A program made the position numbers and the translations under genes. The notes beneath the pieces are model-generated. The model was given only the letters and a program-made list of their open reading frames with translations. It did no database searches and was not told where the DNA came from. 64,000 nt of DNA. Origin: Neorhizobium vignae (lineage in GTDB: Bacteria > Pseudomonadota > Alphaproteobacteria > Rhizobiales > Rhizobiaceae). The stretch is taken from contig NZ_JNNU01000009.1 in NCBI RefSeq assembly GCF_000732195.1, forward strand, positions 124,001 through 188,000. Direction: 5' to 3'. How positions within the stretch are numbered: position 1 is the stretch's first letter; every line of letters starts with the position of its first letter. Positions 16,483 to 26,358 of this stretch are shown here, piece by piece.

Positions 16483-17778
16483 ATGCTGCGCAGAACCACG
16501 CTCAAGCTTCTGGCGACGCTCACCGCCGCCTCGATGTTTCCCTTCGGCGCTTTCGCCGAAATGCCCGCCACGGTCGACAAGCCGGTCACGATCAGCTTCT
16601 ACAACTACAACCTCGCCTCTGCCGGCATCGGCTCCGAGGCCACCAAGGAACTGATCGCCGGCTTCGAGAAGAAATTCCCGAACGTGAAGGTCGAGACGAT
16701 CGCCGTGCCGTCGAACGAGATCATCAACCGCGTCCAGGCCGATATCGTCGCCGGCAAGCAGCCGGACGTCGCCCAGCTGACCTTCCGCGACCTGATCTTC
16801 ATCGCATCCGATCTCGGGGGCAATGCGCTCGAGGACATGGTGAAACCGGCTGAACTGAAGGACCATCTCGCCGGCATGATCCCCAAAGGTCTCGAACTCG
16901 GCAAGGTAGACGGCAAGACCTATGGTCTCGCCTACACTTTCTCGACGCCTGTCCTTTATTACAACGGCGACCTCTTCAAGCAGGCGGGTCTGGACCCGAA
17001 CAATCCGCCGAAGACCTGGGCCGACGTCAACATCGCCGGCAAGGCGATCAAGGAAAAGACCGGCAAGAACGGCTTCTTCCCGGGTGCTTACGGCCCGAGC
17101 GACGGCACTTTCGTCTACCAGGCGATCGTCATGTCGAACGGCGGCAGGGTGCGCGACGGCAACAAGCTCACTTACGCGGACAAGAATGCCGCCGAGGCCG
17201 TCAAGATGCTGCGCGACATGGTCGATAGCGGCGCCCATGCCAGGATCGATCCGGCCAGCGGCTCGGACACCTTCGCAGCCGGCAATCTCGGAATGTTCGT
17301 CTATACGACCGCGACACTCGGCGCCTACAAGAAGGCCTCCCAGGGCAAGTTCGACCTGCGCATCGCCCCGATGCCGTCCTTCGGCGAAAAGCCGACCGCC
17401 CCGACCAATTCCGGCAGCGCCCTCTTCGTTTTCAGCAAGGATCCCGCCAAGCAGCGTGCAGCCTACGAGCTTCTCAAGTACCTGACGAGCAAGGAAGCCT
17501 ATACGGTCATCACCAGCAAGATCGGCTACCTGCCGCTGCGTCTCGATATCGTGGACGACCCGAACTATCTCGGCCCGTGGGTCAAGGAAAATCCGATGTT
17601 CCGCGCCAACCTGGAACAGCTGAACCGTCTCACGGCCAACGTCGCCTTCCCCGGCCCGAACTACCGCCAGGTCGAGAAGATGATGATGGACTCGGTGCGC
17701 GAAGCCGTCTTCGGCAAGGGCGATCCGGTCGCAACGCTGAAAGCCGCCCAGGATCAGGGCCAGGATCTGATGCCGTAA
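16483..17778 (+). CDS. ABC transporter solute-binding protein, family 1 (sugar / glycerol-phosphate type)
   Basis: 431 residues with a twin-arginine-like/Sec leader (MLRRTTLKLLATLTAASMFP, cleavage after AFA). Family-1 features: NVKVETIAVPSNEIINRVQADIVAGKQPDVAQ near the N-terminus and a GSALFVFSKDPAKQRAAYELLKYL block near the C-terminus. It resembles UgpB-type binding proteins. The substrate is not readable; the flanking phosphoesterase genes hint at a phosphorylated solute. Confidence 0.9.
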   Translation: MLRRTTLKLLATLTAASMFPFGAFAEMPATVDKPVTISFYNYNLASAGIGSEATKELIAGFEKKFPNVKVETIAVPSNEIINRVQADIVAGKQPDVAQLTFRDLIFIASDLGGNALEDMVKPAELKDHLAGMIPKGLELGKVDGKTYGLAYTFSTPVLYYNGDLFKQAGLDPNNPPKTWADVNIAGKAIKEKTGKNGFFPGAYGPSDGTFVYQAIVMSNGGRVRDGNKLTYADKNAAEAVKMLRDMVDSGAHARIDPASGSDTFAAGNLGMFVYTTATLGAYKKASQGKFDLRIAPMPSFGEKPTAPTNSGSALFVFSKDPAKQRAAYELLKYLTSKEAYTVITSKIGYLPLRLDIVDDPNYLGPWVKENPMFRANLEQLNRLTANVAFPGPNYRQVEKMMMDSVREAVFGKGDPVATLKAAQDQGQDLMP

Positions 17779-17791
17779 CCAATCACGAGGA

Positions 17792-17826
17792 GATGCCGGG
17801 CGGGTCTCGCTTTCCCGTCCGGCATC
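17792..17826 (+). terminator. Stem-loop between binding-protein and permease genes
   Basis: A 13-bp stem (17792-17804 with 17814-17826, one G-T wobble) encloses a 9-nt loop. No T tract follows, so it more likely stabilises the upstream mRNA or partly attenuates transcription, giving more binding protein than permease. Confidence 0.6.
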
Positions 17827-17859
17827 GTTGTCCCGTCGGGGACCTTTCGGGGAAATTTC

Positions 17860-18810
17860 ATGACCGACATCCAGGCCGATCTCGCAAGACCGCTCGCCGT
17901 TGCCCGGGCGCCCGCGGCTGGCCGCCAGCGCGGCCCATTCACCGTGCAGCCCTGGCTCTATCTGGCCCCGGCGCTGTGTCTCCTCATGATGTGGACCTAT
18001 GTGCCGTTGGTCGAGGCCTTCCAGCTCTCGTTCTACCAGTGGAACATGCTGCCGACCTCCCCGCAGCGCTACGTGGGCCTCACCAACTACCAGCGCCTGT
18101 TCGCCTTGCCCGAAATGCGCGCCGCCCTCTGGAACACGCTTTTCTACATTCTCGGCCTCTTCCCGATGTCGGTGATCATTCCGCTCTTCGTGGCGATCTG
18201 GACCCAGGATCTCGAGGGCCGCGCGCGGACGATCTATCGCGCGCTGATCTTCGTGCCGATGATCGTCGCCCCCGTCGTCGCGGCCATTCTCTGGCGCTGG
18301 CTGCTCAACGAGGACCAGGGGCTGATCACACTTGGCCTGGAGACGATCGGTCTCGGCCGCATCGGTTTTCTGACCGACCCGAACTATGCGCTTGCGACCC
18401 TGACCTGGATCACCGGCTGGAAGCTGATCGGCTTTTCCACCCTGCTGTTTTCCGCCGCCAATGCCGGCATCAACGCCTCCTATATCGAGGCAGCACGCAT
18501 CGACGGCGCCAGCCGCTGGGGCATCATCCGCGATATAAGACTGCCGCTGCTGTCGCCGACCATCCTGCTTCTGTCGATGATGACCATCCTGTTCGGGGCG
18601 CAATGGAGCTTCGCCTATATCAACGTGCTCACCAATGGCGGCCCCCTGAAATCGACAACCAACATTTTCTACCTGCTTTGGGAATACGGTTTCCAGACCA
18701 TGTCGGCCGGCTGGAGTTCGGCGGCCGGCATGATCGCCTTTGCCGGTTTTGCGGTGGTTGCAGCGGCCTGCATGTGGCTCACGAAAAGGTTCGCGGTCTA
18801 TGACAATTGA
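17860..18810 (+). CDS. ABC transporter permease, MalF/UgpA type
   Basis: 316 residues with six or so hydrophobic segments. The conserved coupling loop is ASYIEAARIDGASRWGIIRDI (EAA motif). An N-terminal tail of about 25 polar residues precedes the first helix. It overlaps the next permease by 11 bp (ATGACAATTGA). Confidence 0.92.
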   Translation: MTDIQADLARPLAVARAPAAGRQRGPFTVQPWLYLAPALCLLMMWTYVPLVEAFQLSFYQWNMLPTSPQRYVGLTNYQRLFALPEMRAALWNTLFYILGLFPMSVIIPLFVAIWTQDLEGRARTIYRALIFVPMIVAPVVAAILWRWLLNEDQGLITLGLETIGLGRIGFLTDPNYALATLTWITGWKLIGFSTLLFSAANAGINASYIEAARIDGASRWGIIRDIRLPLLSPTILLLSMMTILFGAQWSFAYINVLTNGGPLKSTTNIFYLLWEYGFQTMSAGWSSAAGMIAFAGFAVVAAACMWLTKRFAVYDN

Positions 18811-19663
18811 CGTTTCGCCTGATCTTGCCTCGCTTGCCACCGCCGGGCCGAAGGCTGGCCATGCCCGCCGGTTGGCTGTGCATGCTGTCATGATCCTCCT
18901 GTCTTTCCTGTCGATCTTTCCGATCTACTGGATGATCGTCACCTCGCTTCGGCCGGAGAACGAGATCTTCTCCACCTCGCTCTGGCCGTCCAACCCCTCG
19001 CTCGAAAACTATGTCTTCGTGCTGACCCGCATTCCGATGATCGGGATGCTGATCAACACCACGATCGTATCCGCCGCGACGGCGCTCCTGCAGGTCGTGA
19101 CCGGCCTGTTTGCGGCCTATGCGCTGGTCCGCTGGCGCATGCGCCTTTCCGGCGTCATCCACGGGCTCATCGCGCTTTCCTGGCTGGTGCCTTTCCAGGT
19201 TACGATGATCCCCAACTACGTGCTCGCCTCGCGGCTCGGTCTTCTGGATACGCTGACCGGTCTCATCGTGCCGAATGCGGCGCATGCCTTTGCCATTCTG
19301 CTGCTCTACAACGCGATGCGCTCCTTCCCGACCGAGATCCTCGAAGCGGCGCGCATCGACGGCGCGAGAAGCTGGAAGATCCTCTGGCAGATCGTCGTGC
19401 CGAACATGGGCGCACCGATCGCCTCGCTGTCGATCATTGCCTTCATCTCCGCCTGGAACGAATATTTTTGGCCGCTGCTTCTGTCACGCAAGCCGGAAAA
19501 CTCGGTCGTCCAGATCGGCCTGCAGATGTTCATGACCCAGGAGGGCAATCTCTGGGGCCCGCTGATGGCGGCGTCCGCACTCGCCAGCCTGCCGATCCTG
19601 ATCATCTACCTGGTCCTGCAGCGCCACGTCATCGAATCCTTCATGAAATCCGGAATCCGCTGA
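18800..19663 (+). CDS. ABC transporter permease, MalG/UgpE type
   Basis: 287 residues beginning MTIDVSPDLASLATAGPK within the end of the preceding gene. Family signs are IYWMIVTSLRPENEIFSTSL near the first helix and the EAA loop TEILEAARIDGARSWKILWQI. It pairs with the 17860-18810 product. No ATP-binding subunit gene is present in this operon, which is unusual. Confidence 0.92.
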   Translation: MTIDVSPDLASLATAGPKAGHARRLAVHAVMILLSFLSIFPIYWMIVTSLRPENEIFSTSLWPSNPSLENYVFVLTRIPMIGMLINTTIVSAATALLQVVTGLFAAYALVRWRMRLSGVIHGLIALSWLVPFQVTMIPNYVLASRLGLLDTLTGLIVPNAAHAFAILLLYNAMRSFPTEILEAARIDGARSWKILWQIVVPNMGAPIASLSIIAFISAWNEYFWPLLLSRKPENSVVQIGLQMFMTQEGNLWGPLMAASALASLPILIIYLVLQRHVIESFMKSGIR

Positions 19664-19664
19664 T

Positions 19665-20405
19665 ATGCTGAACTACGAACGCCTGATCGCGCTGGAAGGC
19701 GCCCACAATGTCCGCGACCTCGGCGGTTACAGGACTGCCAACGGCGGCCTGACCCGCTGGCGCTCGATCCTGCGCGGCGACGCATTGCACCGCCTGAGCG
19801 GGGCCGATATCGACACCTTGCTGGACAACGGACTGACAACCGTCATCGACCTGCGCAATGCCCACGAAATCGCCGCCGAAGCCAATCCGTTCGTGGGCCA
19901 TGCCGAAGTGCGCTACCACAACACGCCGCTGTTTTCGGCACTGGCGCCGGTGGAGATGATGGCAAATGCTGCGGTGAGCTTCGACATGGGCGACCGTTAC
20001 TGCCAGGCGATCGACGACTGCCAGCCGGCCATCGCCGAAGTCCTGAAGACCATCGCCGACGCGCCTGAAGGAGCCGTGCTCTTCCATTGCAGCGCCGGCA
20101 AGGACCGCACCGGCGTGATCTCGGCCCTGCTGCTCGCCAATGCCGGTGTCGATGAGACGACCATTATCGAGGATTACGCCCTGACGGCGACGATTTCCGG
20201 TCCGCTGATCGCGGGGCTAAGGGATCGCGCCCTCGGCCGTGGCACGCCCGCAGCTCTCGTCGATATCGTTCTGGCCTCCGAACCACGCAGCATGCGCCAG
20301 GCGCTGGACCATATCGGCAAGAATTACGGCAGCGTACGGGACTATCTCGTCTATCTCGGTTTCGACGAACCGGCGATGGAGCGGTTGAGAAGCCGTTTGT
20401 CCTGA
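19665..20405 (+). CDS. Tyrosine/serine protein-phosphatase-fold protein (PF13350-like)
   Basis: 246 residues. The active-site P-loop HCSAGKDRTG (Cys142, Arg148) and the N-terminal NVRDLGGYRTANGG mark the MptpB/Y_phosphatase3 family, which includes phosphatases of phosphoproteins, phosphoinositides and sugar phosphates. It starts one base after the permease stop, so it belongs to the ABC operon. Two phosphoester hydrolases in one transport operon suggest dephosphorylation of the substrate rather than signalling. Confidence 0.88.
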   Translation: MLNYERLIALEGAHNVRDLGGYRTANGGLTRWRSILRGDALHRLSGADIDTLLDNGLTTVIDLRNAHEIAAEANPFVGHAEVRYHNTPLFSALAPVEMMANAAVSFDMGDRYCQAIDDCQPAIAEVLKTIADAPEGAVLFHCSAGKDRTGVISALLLANAGVDETTIIEDYALTATISGPLIAGLRDRALGRGTPAALVDIVLASEPRSMRQALDHIGKNYGSVRDYLVYLGFDEPAMERLRSRLS

Positions 20406-20440
20406 GGCAAGGCGCCTCGGCTGACAGCCTCACCGGGCCG

Positions 20441-21418
20441 TCATGCGCCGTTATGCGGCCGCGCGGCGGGAACGAGTACGTGATCGACGATCCGCGAGTC
20501 GAGATCGTAGACGGAGATCGGCGTATCCTTGCCGATCCGGGTCCCGTCCAGGAGACGGATCAGATCGTCGGCGCCGCCGACCGGCTGGCCGTCGATCGCC
20601 AGGATGAAATCGCCTTCCTTCAAACCCGCTTTGTCAGCCGGGCTGCCCGCATCGATGCGGCGGATGCGCACCGTCGTCTCTTGCGTCATCCCGGCCTTCA
20701 CCGCCACACGGCGCGGCAGCGCGGTCGTGTCGACGACGATGCCAATGAAGGCGCGCCGCACATGGCCGAAACGCAGGATCTCCGAGACGACGAAATTGGC
20801 GGTGTTGGAAGCGACCGCAAAGGCAATGCCCTGCGCGCCGCGGATGACCGCGGTGTTGACGCCGACCACCTCGCCGGAGGCCGAGACCAGCGGCCCGCCG
20901 GAATTGCCCGGATTGAGGGCGGCGTCGGTCTGCACCACGTCGTCGATCAGCCGTCCCGTGGACGAGCGCATCGAGCGGCCGAGCGCAGACACGACGCCTG
21001 AGGTCACCGACCAGTCGAAGCCGAGCGGATTGCCGATTGCAATCGCGATATGGCCGCGCCGCAATTTCTGGGAATCGCCGAGCCGTGCCCAGGCCTGAAC
21101 GTCCATGTCGGCGCGCACCAGCGCAATATCGGTATCGGCATCGCGACCGAGAACAGCGCCCTGCCCGACCGCGCCATTGGCGCTGCGGATGCGCACCGTC
21201 TTGGCGTCGGAAACGACGTGGTGGTTGGTGATGATCAGGCCATCGGGCGAAATCGCAAAGCCCGACCCATGGCCCCCTTGGCCGGCAACGCCGCCGAGCC
21301 GCTCGATGCGGCTGACGGCAGGACCGACGCGGTCGACCGCGCCGGCAACCGTCTCCGAATAGGCGTCGCGAAGGACGCCATCCTCGGGGACGGGAGGATT
21401 AATATCGATAAATCCCAT
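20441..21418 (-). CDS. Trypsin-like serine protease with PDZ domain (HtrA/DegP family), no signal peptide
   Basis: 325 residues from the ATG at 21418 with GGAG upstream. The chymotrypsin-fold triad is intact: His in IITNHHVVSDA, Asp in RDADTDIALVRAD and Ser in NPGNSGGPLV. One PDZ domain follows (IDAGSPADKAGLKEGDFILAIDGQPV). Unlike DegP/DegQ there is no export signal or membrane anchor, so it is predicted cytoplasmic. Single gene, convergent with the phosphatase gene. Confidence 0.9.
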   Translation of the reverse strand: MGFIDINPPVPEDGVLRDAYSETVAGAVDRVGPAVSRIERLGGVAGQGGHGSGFAISPDGLIITNHHVVSDAKTVRIRSANGAVGQGAVLGRDADTDIALVRADMDVQAWARLGDSQKLRRGHIAIAIGNPLGFDWSVTSGVVSALGRSMRSSTGRLIDDVVQTDAALNPGNSGGPLVSASGEVVGVNTAVIRGAQGIAFAVASNTANFVVSEILRFGHVRRAFIGIVVDTTALPRRVAVKAGMTQETTVRIRRIDAGSPADKAGLKEGDFILAIDGQPVGGADDLIRLLDGTRIGKDTPISVYDLDSRIVDHVLVPAARPHNGA

Positions 21419-21520
21419 GACAAGAACTCCGGAAAACACCTTCTGAGAGAGGAGAAGGTTTTAGTAGGAGCTGATGTGGTGGGTTCGAAAGCCGGAAACA
21501 AGAACCCGGCAATCGCCGGC

Positions 21521-22315
21521 TCAGTCCTCCGAAAAGATCGGGTCCTGAGTGAACATGCCGCCCTGATAGATGGCAGCCGGCGACGTCGGTTCCGGACGCC
21601 CCTTGGCATCCAGCTCGGCGCGGAAGCGCTCGGCATTGTCCTTCGGTTTCCAGCCGAGATAGGAGGCGTGGGAATTGTCCCACCACTTGCTGTCATTATC
21701 GGAAATGCCCCAGATGATTGGGCAGCCAAGCATCGGCGCGCGGAAGACGCAGTCGATCAGGGACGCGAAATCGTCATAGGACATCCAGCCGGACAGCATG
21801 CGGTGGTTGATCGGTTTTTCGAAGCAGCTGCCGATCCTGACCAGCGCCGTCTCCTGGCCGAATTTTTCGAAATACATGCGCGCCAGCGCCTCGCCGAAAC
21901 ATTTCGAAACGCCGTAGAGACCATCCGGCTTCATCGGGGCCTTGACGTCGATATGCTCGTCCTGGCGATAGAAGCCGACGACATGGTTGGAACTGGCGAA
22001 CAGGATACGCGGCTGACCGTGGGCGCGCGCCGCTTCGTAGAGATTGTAGAGGCCGAGCAGGTTGGCGTTGAGGATTTTCGAGAACTTGTCCTCCACCGAG
22101 ATGCCGCCGAGATGCAGGATACCGTCGCAGCCCTCGACCAGTTTCATGACCGCATCAGAGTCTCCGAGGTCGCAGGTGACGACCTCCTCGTTCGGCCCGG
22201 GCGCGCCGATATCGACGATGTCGGAGAGGCGAAGCGTCTCGGCAAAACCGGCAAGTCGCGAGCGCATGGCGCGTCCGAGGCCGCCGCCGGCACCGGTGAT
22301 CAAAAGTCTTTTCAA
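21521..22315 (-). CDS. udh: Uronate (hexuronate) dehydrogenase
   Basis: 264 residues from a TTG start (LKRLLITGAGGGLGRAMRSR) preceded by GAGGATGA; this start matches the length of the Agrobacterium enzyme. It is a short-chain epimerase-fold NAD enzyme with Rossmann motif TGAGGGLG and catalytic YGVSK. It oxidises D-galacturonate and D-glucuronate to aldaro-lactones in the cytoplasm. It is divergent from the GntR regulator and the genes that process the lactones. Confidence 0.93.
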   Translation of the reverse strand: MKRLLITGAGGGLGRAMRSRLAGFAETLRLSDIVDIGAPGPNEEVVTCDLGDSDAVMKLVEGCDGILHLGGISVEDKFSKILNANLLGLYNLYEAARAHGQPRILFASSNHVVGFYRQDEHIDVKAPMKPDGLYGVSKCFGEALARMYFEKFGQETALVRIGSCFEKPINHRMLSGWMSYDDFASLIDCVFRAPMLGCPIIWGISDNDSKWWDNSHASYLGWKPKDNAERFRAELDAKGRPEPTSPAAIYQGGMFTQDPIFSED

Positions 22316-22394
22316 GAAATCATCCTCCGAAAGCGGCCCGTCGACCGCGGCAATCCAGTTCATTGGCCAGTTCATCGGCCGGTTTGTAGGCCAA

Positions 22395-22409
22395 CTTGTT
22401 CGTGACAAG
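22395..22409. promoter_or_regulatory. Candidate GntR operator upstream of udh
   Basis: CTTGT-tcgtg-ACAAG, 5-bp inverted arms with a 5-bp spacer, 80 bp upstream of the udh start. The same half-sites recur in the promoter of kdgD (23289-23304) and as a single GTCAACAAGT at 22444-22453, in the same intergenic region. Confidence 0.5.
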
Positions 22410-22536
22410 CGTCGATACTTATCATACATGTTGAGAAAGCTCGGTCAACAAGTCGGGGCCGGTTTGACACGGCCGCTCAGCTTGACATGCGAGTTGACGC
22501 CATAGTGTGATGCGGCGCCGAGCAGGGAGGAATGAA

Positions 22537-23288
22537 ATGAGCGTTGAAACCAGACTCGATACCGGCAGGGGATCGAGGACGCTCGTTTCCCGCCTCGGAG
22601 AAACGCTGCGGCAGGCGATTGCGGCAGGCCAGTTTCCGCCGGGTTCGCGCCTGCCAAGTGAGGCTCAGCTGACCGAGGCGCATGGCGTCAGCCGCACTGT
22701 CGTGCGAGAGGCGATCGCATCGCTGCGCGCCGACCGGCTGGTGGAGGCCCGCCAGGGCGCCGGCGTCTTCGTGCTGGAACCCTCGATCGCCGCTCAGCCG
22801 GTCATGCTGTCCCTCTCGAATATCGATCTCGCCCGCGTATCCTCGATGATCGAGCTCCTGGAGCTCAGAACCGCCGTCGAAGTCGAGGCCGCGGGGCTTG
22901 CCGCGCTTCGCCGCTCGCCGGCGCAGGAAGAGGTCATCCTCGATCGTCATTATGCGGTCCGGGCCTGTCTCGAAGCGGCAAAACCGACCAGCGAGGCGGA
23001 CTTTGCCCTGCATCTGGCCATCGCCGAGGCGACCAACAATCCCCGCTTCCGCGAGTTCCTGACGATGATCGGTCGCAGCCTGATCCCGCGCGCAGCCCTG
23101 CGCCCAGACGATTCGGAGGCCGACCAGGCAACCTACATCAAGCTTCTCGACGAAGAGCACAACGCCATCGTCGTGGCGATTTCCGACGGTGACGAAGATC
23201 GCGCCCGCGATGCCATGCGCCGTCATCTGCGGGGTTCGCAGCTGCGTTATCGCACCCTGCTCCGGGAGCTCCGTGAATCTGTAAGATG

Positions 23289-23289
<1 letters not shown>
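22537..23289 (+). CDS. GntR-family (FadR/FCD) regulator of uronate catabolism
   Basis: 250 residues from an ATG with AGGGAGG upstream. The N-terminal winged helix reads SRLPSEAQLTEAHGVSRTVVREAIASLRADRLVEARQGAGVFV, and the C-terminal FCD domain contains ELRTAVEVEAAGLAALRR and the His/Asp metal-type pattern DFALHLAIAEATNNPRF. Placed between udh and kdgD, flanked by the candidate operators; it probably represses both transcripts until a uronate or keto-deoxy acid binds. Confidence 0.92.
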
Positions 23290-24270
<981 letters not shown>

Positions 24271-24273
24271 TCC

Positions 24274-25410
24274 ATGAAGATCGTCTCCGTCCGCACCCAT
24301 CTCCTCGAACACAGGCTCGACGTCGCCTTCGAAAGCGCCTCGATGCGCTTCGATCGCCGCGCCCATGTGCTCGTCGAGATCGAGTGCGATGACGGCACGA
24401 TCGGTTGGGGCGAATGCCTCGGCCCTGCCCGGCCGAATGCCGCCGTGGTCGCAACCTATGCGAACTGGCTGATCGGCGAAAACCCGCTCGAAACCGAAAA
24501 GATCTGGGCGCGGCTCTATAATGCGCTGCGTGACCAGGGCCAGCGCGGCCTCGCCGTCACGGCGCTTTCTGGCATCGACATCGCGCTTTGGGACATCAAG
24601 GGCAAGCATTTCGGCGTGCCGGTCTCTATCCTGCTCGGCGGGCGGTTCCGCGAGAGCATCAAGGCCTATGCGACCGGCAGCTTCAAGCGCGACGGCGTCG
24701 ATCGCGTCGAGGACAATGCGACGGATGTCGCCCGCTATTGGGATGAAGGTTTTCACGCCAGCAAGATCAAGATCGGCTTCGGCGTCGAGGAAGATCTGCG
24801 CGTCATCCGCGCCGTGCGCGACGCCGTCGGTCCCGACATGCGGCTGATGGTCGATGCCAACCATGGTTATGACGCCATCGAGGCGATCAGGTTCGGCCAG
24901 GCCGCTGCGGAACTTACCATCGACTGGTTCGAGGAACCCGTCGTGCCGGAACAGCTCGCGGCCTATCGCGAAGTGCGTGCCCGTCAGCCGATCCCGGTTG
25001 CCGGCGGCGAGACCTGGCACAGCCGCTGGGGCATGCGCGAGCCGGTGGAAACCCGTGCCGTCGATATCCTGCAGCCCGACCTTGCCGGCGTCGGCGGCTT
25101 TACCGAAGCCAAGCGCGTCGCCGATCTCGCCTCGCTGCATGGCATCCGCGTCGTGCCGCATGTCTGGGGCACCGCTGTCCATATCGCCGCCGCATTGCAG
25201 TTCATGGCGGCGATGATCCCGAGCCCGGTTCGGGTCAATCCGATCGAACCGATCCTCGAATTCGACCGTACCCACAATCCGTTCCGTCAGGCGGTGATCA
25301 AAACCCCGATCGAACACGAGCGCGGCGTGGTGCAGATCCCGAACGGCCCAGGCCTTGGGATCGAAATCAACCGCGATGCGCTCAAAGAATTCCGCATGGG
25401 AGATATCTGA
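24274..25410 (+). CDS. gci: D-galactarolactone cycloisomerase (enolase superfamily)
   Basis: 378 residues. The mandelate-racemase/muconate-lactonizing fold: N-terminal capping domain (MKIVSVRTHLLEHRLDVAF), then the barrel with KIKIGFG (catalytic Lys pair) and metal ligands in VDANHGYD, FEEPVV and VAGGETWHS, plus the His region VVPHVWGTAVH. It converts galactaro- and glucaro-lactones to 5-keto-4-deoxyglucarate. It begins three bases after kdgD and overlaps the next gene by one base. Confidence 0.9.
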   Translation: MKIVSVRTHLLEHRLDVAFESASMRFDRRAHVLVEIECDDGTIGWGECLGPARPNAAVVATYANWLIGENPLETEKIWARLYNALRDQGQRGLAVTALSGIDIALWDIKGKHFGVPVSILLGGRFRESIKAYATGSFKRDGVDRVEDNATDVARYWDEGFHASKIKIGFGVEEDLRVIRAVRDAVGPDMRLMVDANHGYDAIEAIRFGQAAAELTIDWFEEPVVPEQLAAYREVRARQPIPVAGGETWHSRWGMREPVETRAVDILQPDLAGVGGFTEAKRVADLASLHGIRVVPHVWGTAVHIAAALQFMAAMIPSPVRVNPIEPILEFDRTHNPFRQAVIKTPIEHERGVVQIPNGPGLGIEINRDALKEFRMGDI

Positions 25411-26276
25411 TGCTCGTCCGCACCCTTTCCGGCACGCCCCCCAAGACCAGACTGCCCAAGGGCGCGATCGACACTCAGATGCATGCTTATCTGCCGGGCT
25501 TTCCATCGCTCCCCGGCGGTCCCGGGTTGCCGGCTGGTTATTTGCCGACGCCCGCCCAGTATCTCGAGTTCATGCGCTGGATCGGCATCGATCGGGTCAT
25601 CGTCACCCAGGGCAATGCCCAGCAGCGCGACAATTCCAATCTCAACGCCTGCCTTGCGGAATTCGGTTCGATCGCCCGCGGCGTCTGCGTCATCGACAGC
25701 ACCACGTCGGAAGCCGAACTGGATAGCCTCGCAGCGGCCGGCAATGTCGGCGCCCGCATCATGGACCTGCCGGGCGGCGCGGTGAGCCTGTCGGAACTCG
25801 AAGCCGTCGACGCCAAGGCTGCGTCCCGCAACTGGATGGTCGCCGTCCAGTTCGACGGCAGTAACATTCTCGACCACGAAGAGCGTCTGAAGAACCTGAA
25901 GTCCCGCTGGGTCTTCGATCACCACGGCAAGTTCTTCGCCGGCGTCACGCCCGACAGCCCGCAGGTCGACGCCGTCAAGCGCCTCATCGACGGCGGCAAA
26001 TGCTGGTTCAAGTTCGCCGGCGTCTACGAATCCTCAAAGGCCGGCGGCCCGGACTATGCCGATGTCGCCGCGGTCGCCCGGGAAATCGCCAGATATGCAC
26101 CGGAACGCATCGTCTGGGGCACCAACTGGCCGCATAACCTCGCCCGCGAACAGGCCGATTATCCGGATGACGCGGCGCTGACAGATACGGTGCTCGGCTG
26201 GTTCCCGGACGATGCGGCACGCGAACTCGCACTCGTGAAAAACCCCGAAGAACTTTACGGCCTGCCCGCCCGATAG
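25410..26276 (+). CDS. gli: D-galactarolactone isomerase (amidohydrolase superfamily)
   Basis: 288 residues beginning MLVRTLSGTPPKTRLPKGAI. The IDTQMHAYLPG segment and later VFDHHGKFF and WGTNWPHNLA are the His/Asp signature of the PDC-hydrolase-like branch of amidohydrolases to which galactaro-delta-lactone isomerase belongs. It moves the lactone made by Udh to the gamma form used by Gci. Position directly behind gci supports this over a general amidohydrolase. Confidence 0.85.
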   Translation: MLVRTLSGTPPKTRLPKGAIDTQMHAYLPGFPSLPGGPGLPAGYLPTPAQYLEFMRWIGIDRVIVTQGNAQQRDNSNLNACLAEFGSIARGVCVIDSTTSEAELDSLAAAGNVGARIMDLPGGAVSLSELEAVDAKAASRNWMVAVQFDGSNILDHEERLKNLKSRWVFDHHGKFFAGVTPDSPQVDAVKRLIDGGKCWFKFAGVYESSKAGGPDYADVAAVAREIARYAPERIVWGTNWPHNLAREQADYPDDAALTDTVLGWFPDDAARELALVKNPEELYGLPAR

Positions 26277-26358
26277 ACGGCAAGGGGGGCCTGAGGAAGA
26301 CTGATAGATTCAACGACCGGGGCGTGGAGGCTCCGGCGCTCACCCAGAGGAGGACAAC

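Noticed and set aside
16402..18891. Open frame of about 829 codons on the minus strand across the sugar ABC genes
   Set aside because: Antisense shadow of the binding-protein and permease genes; no recognisable motif.
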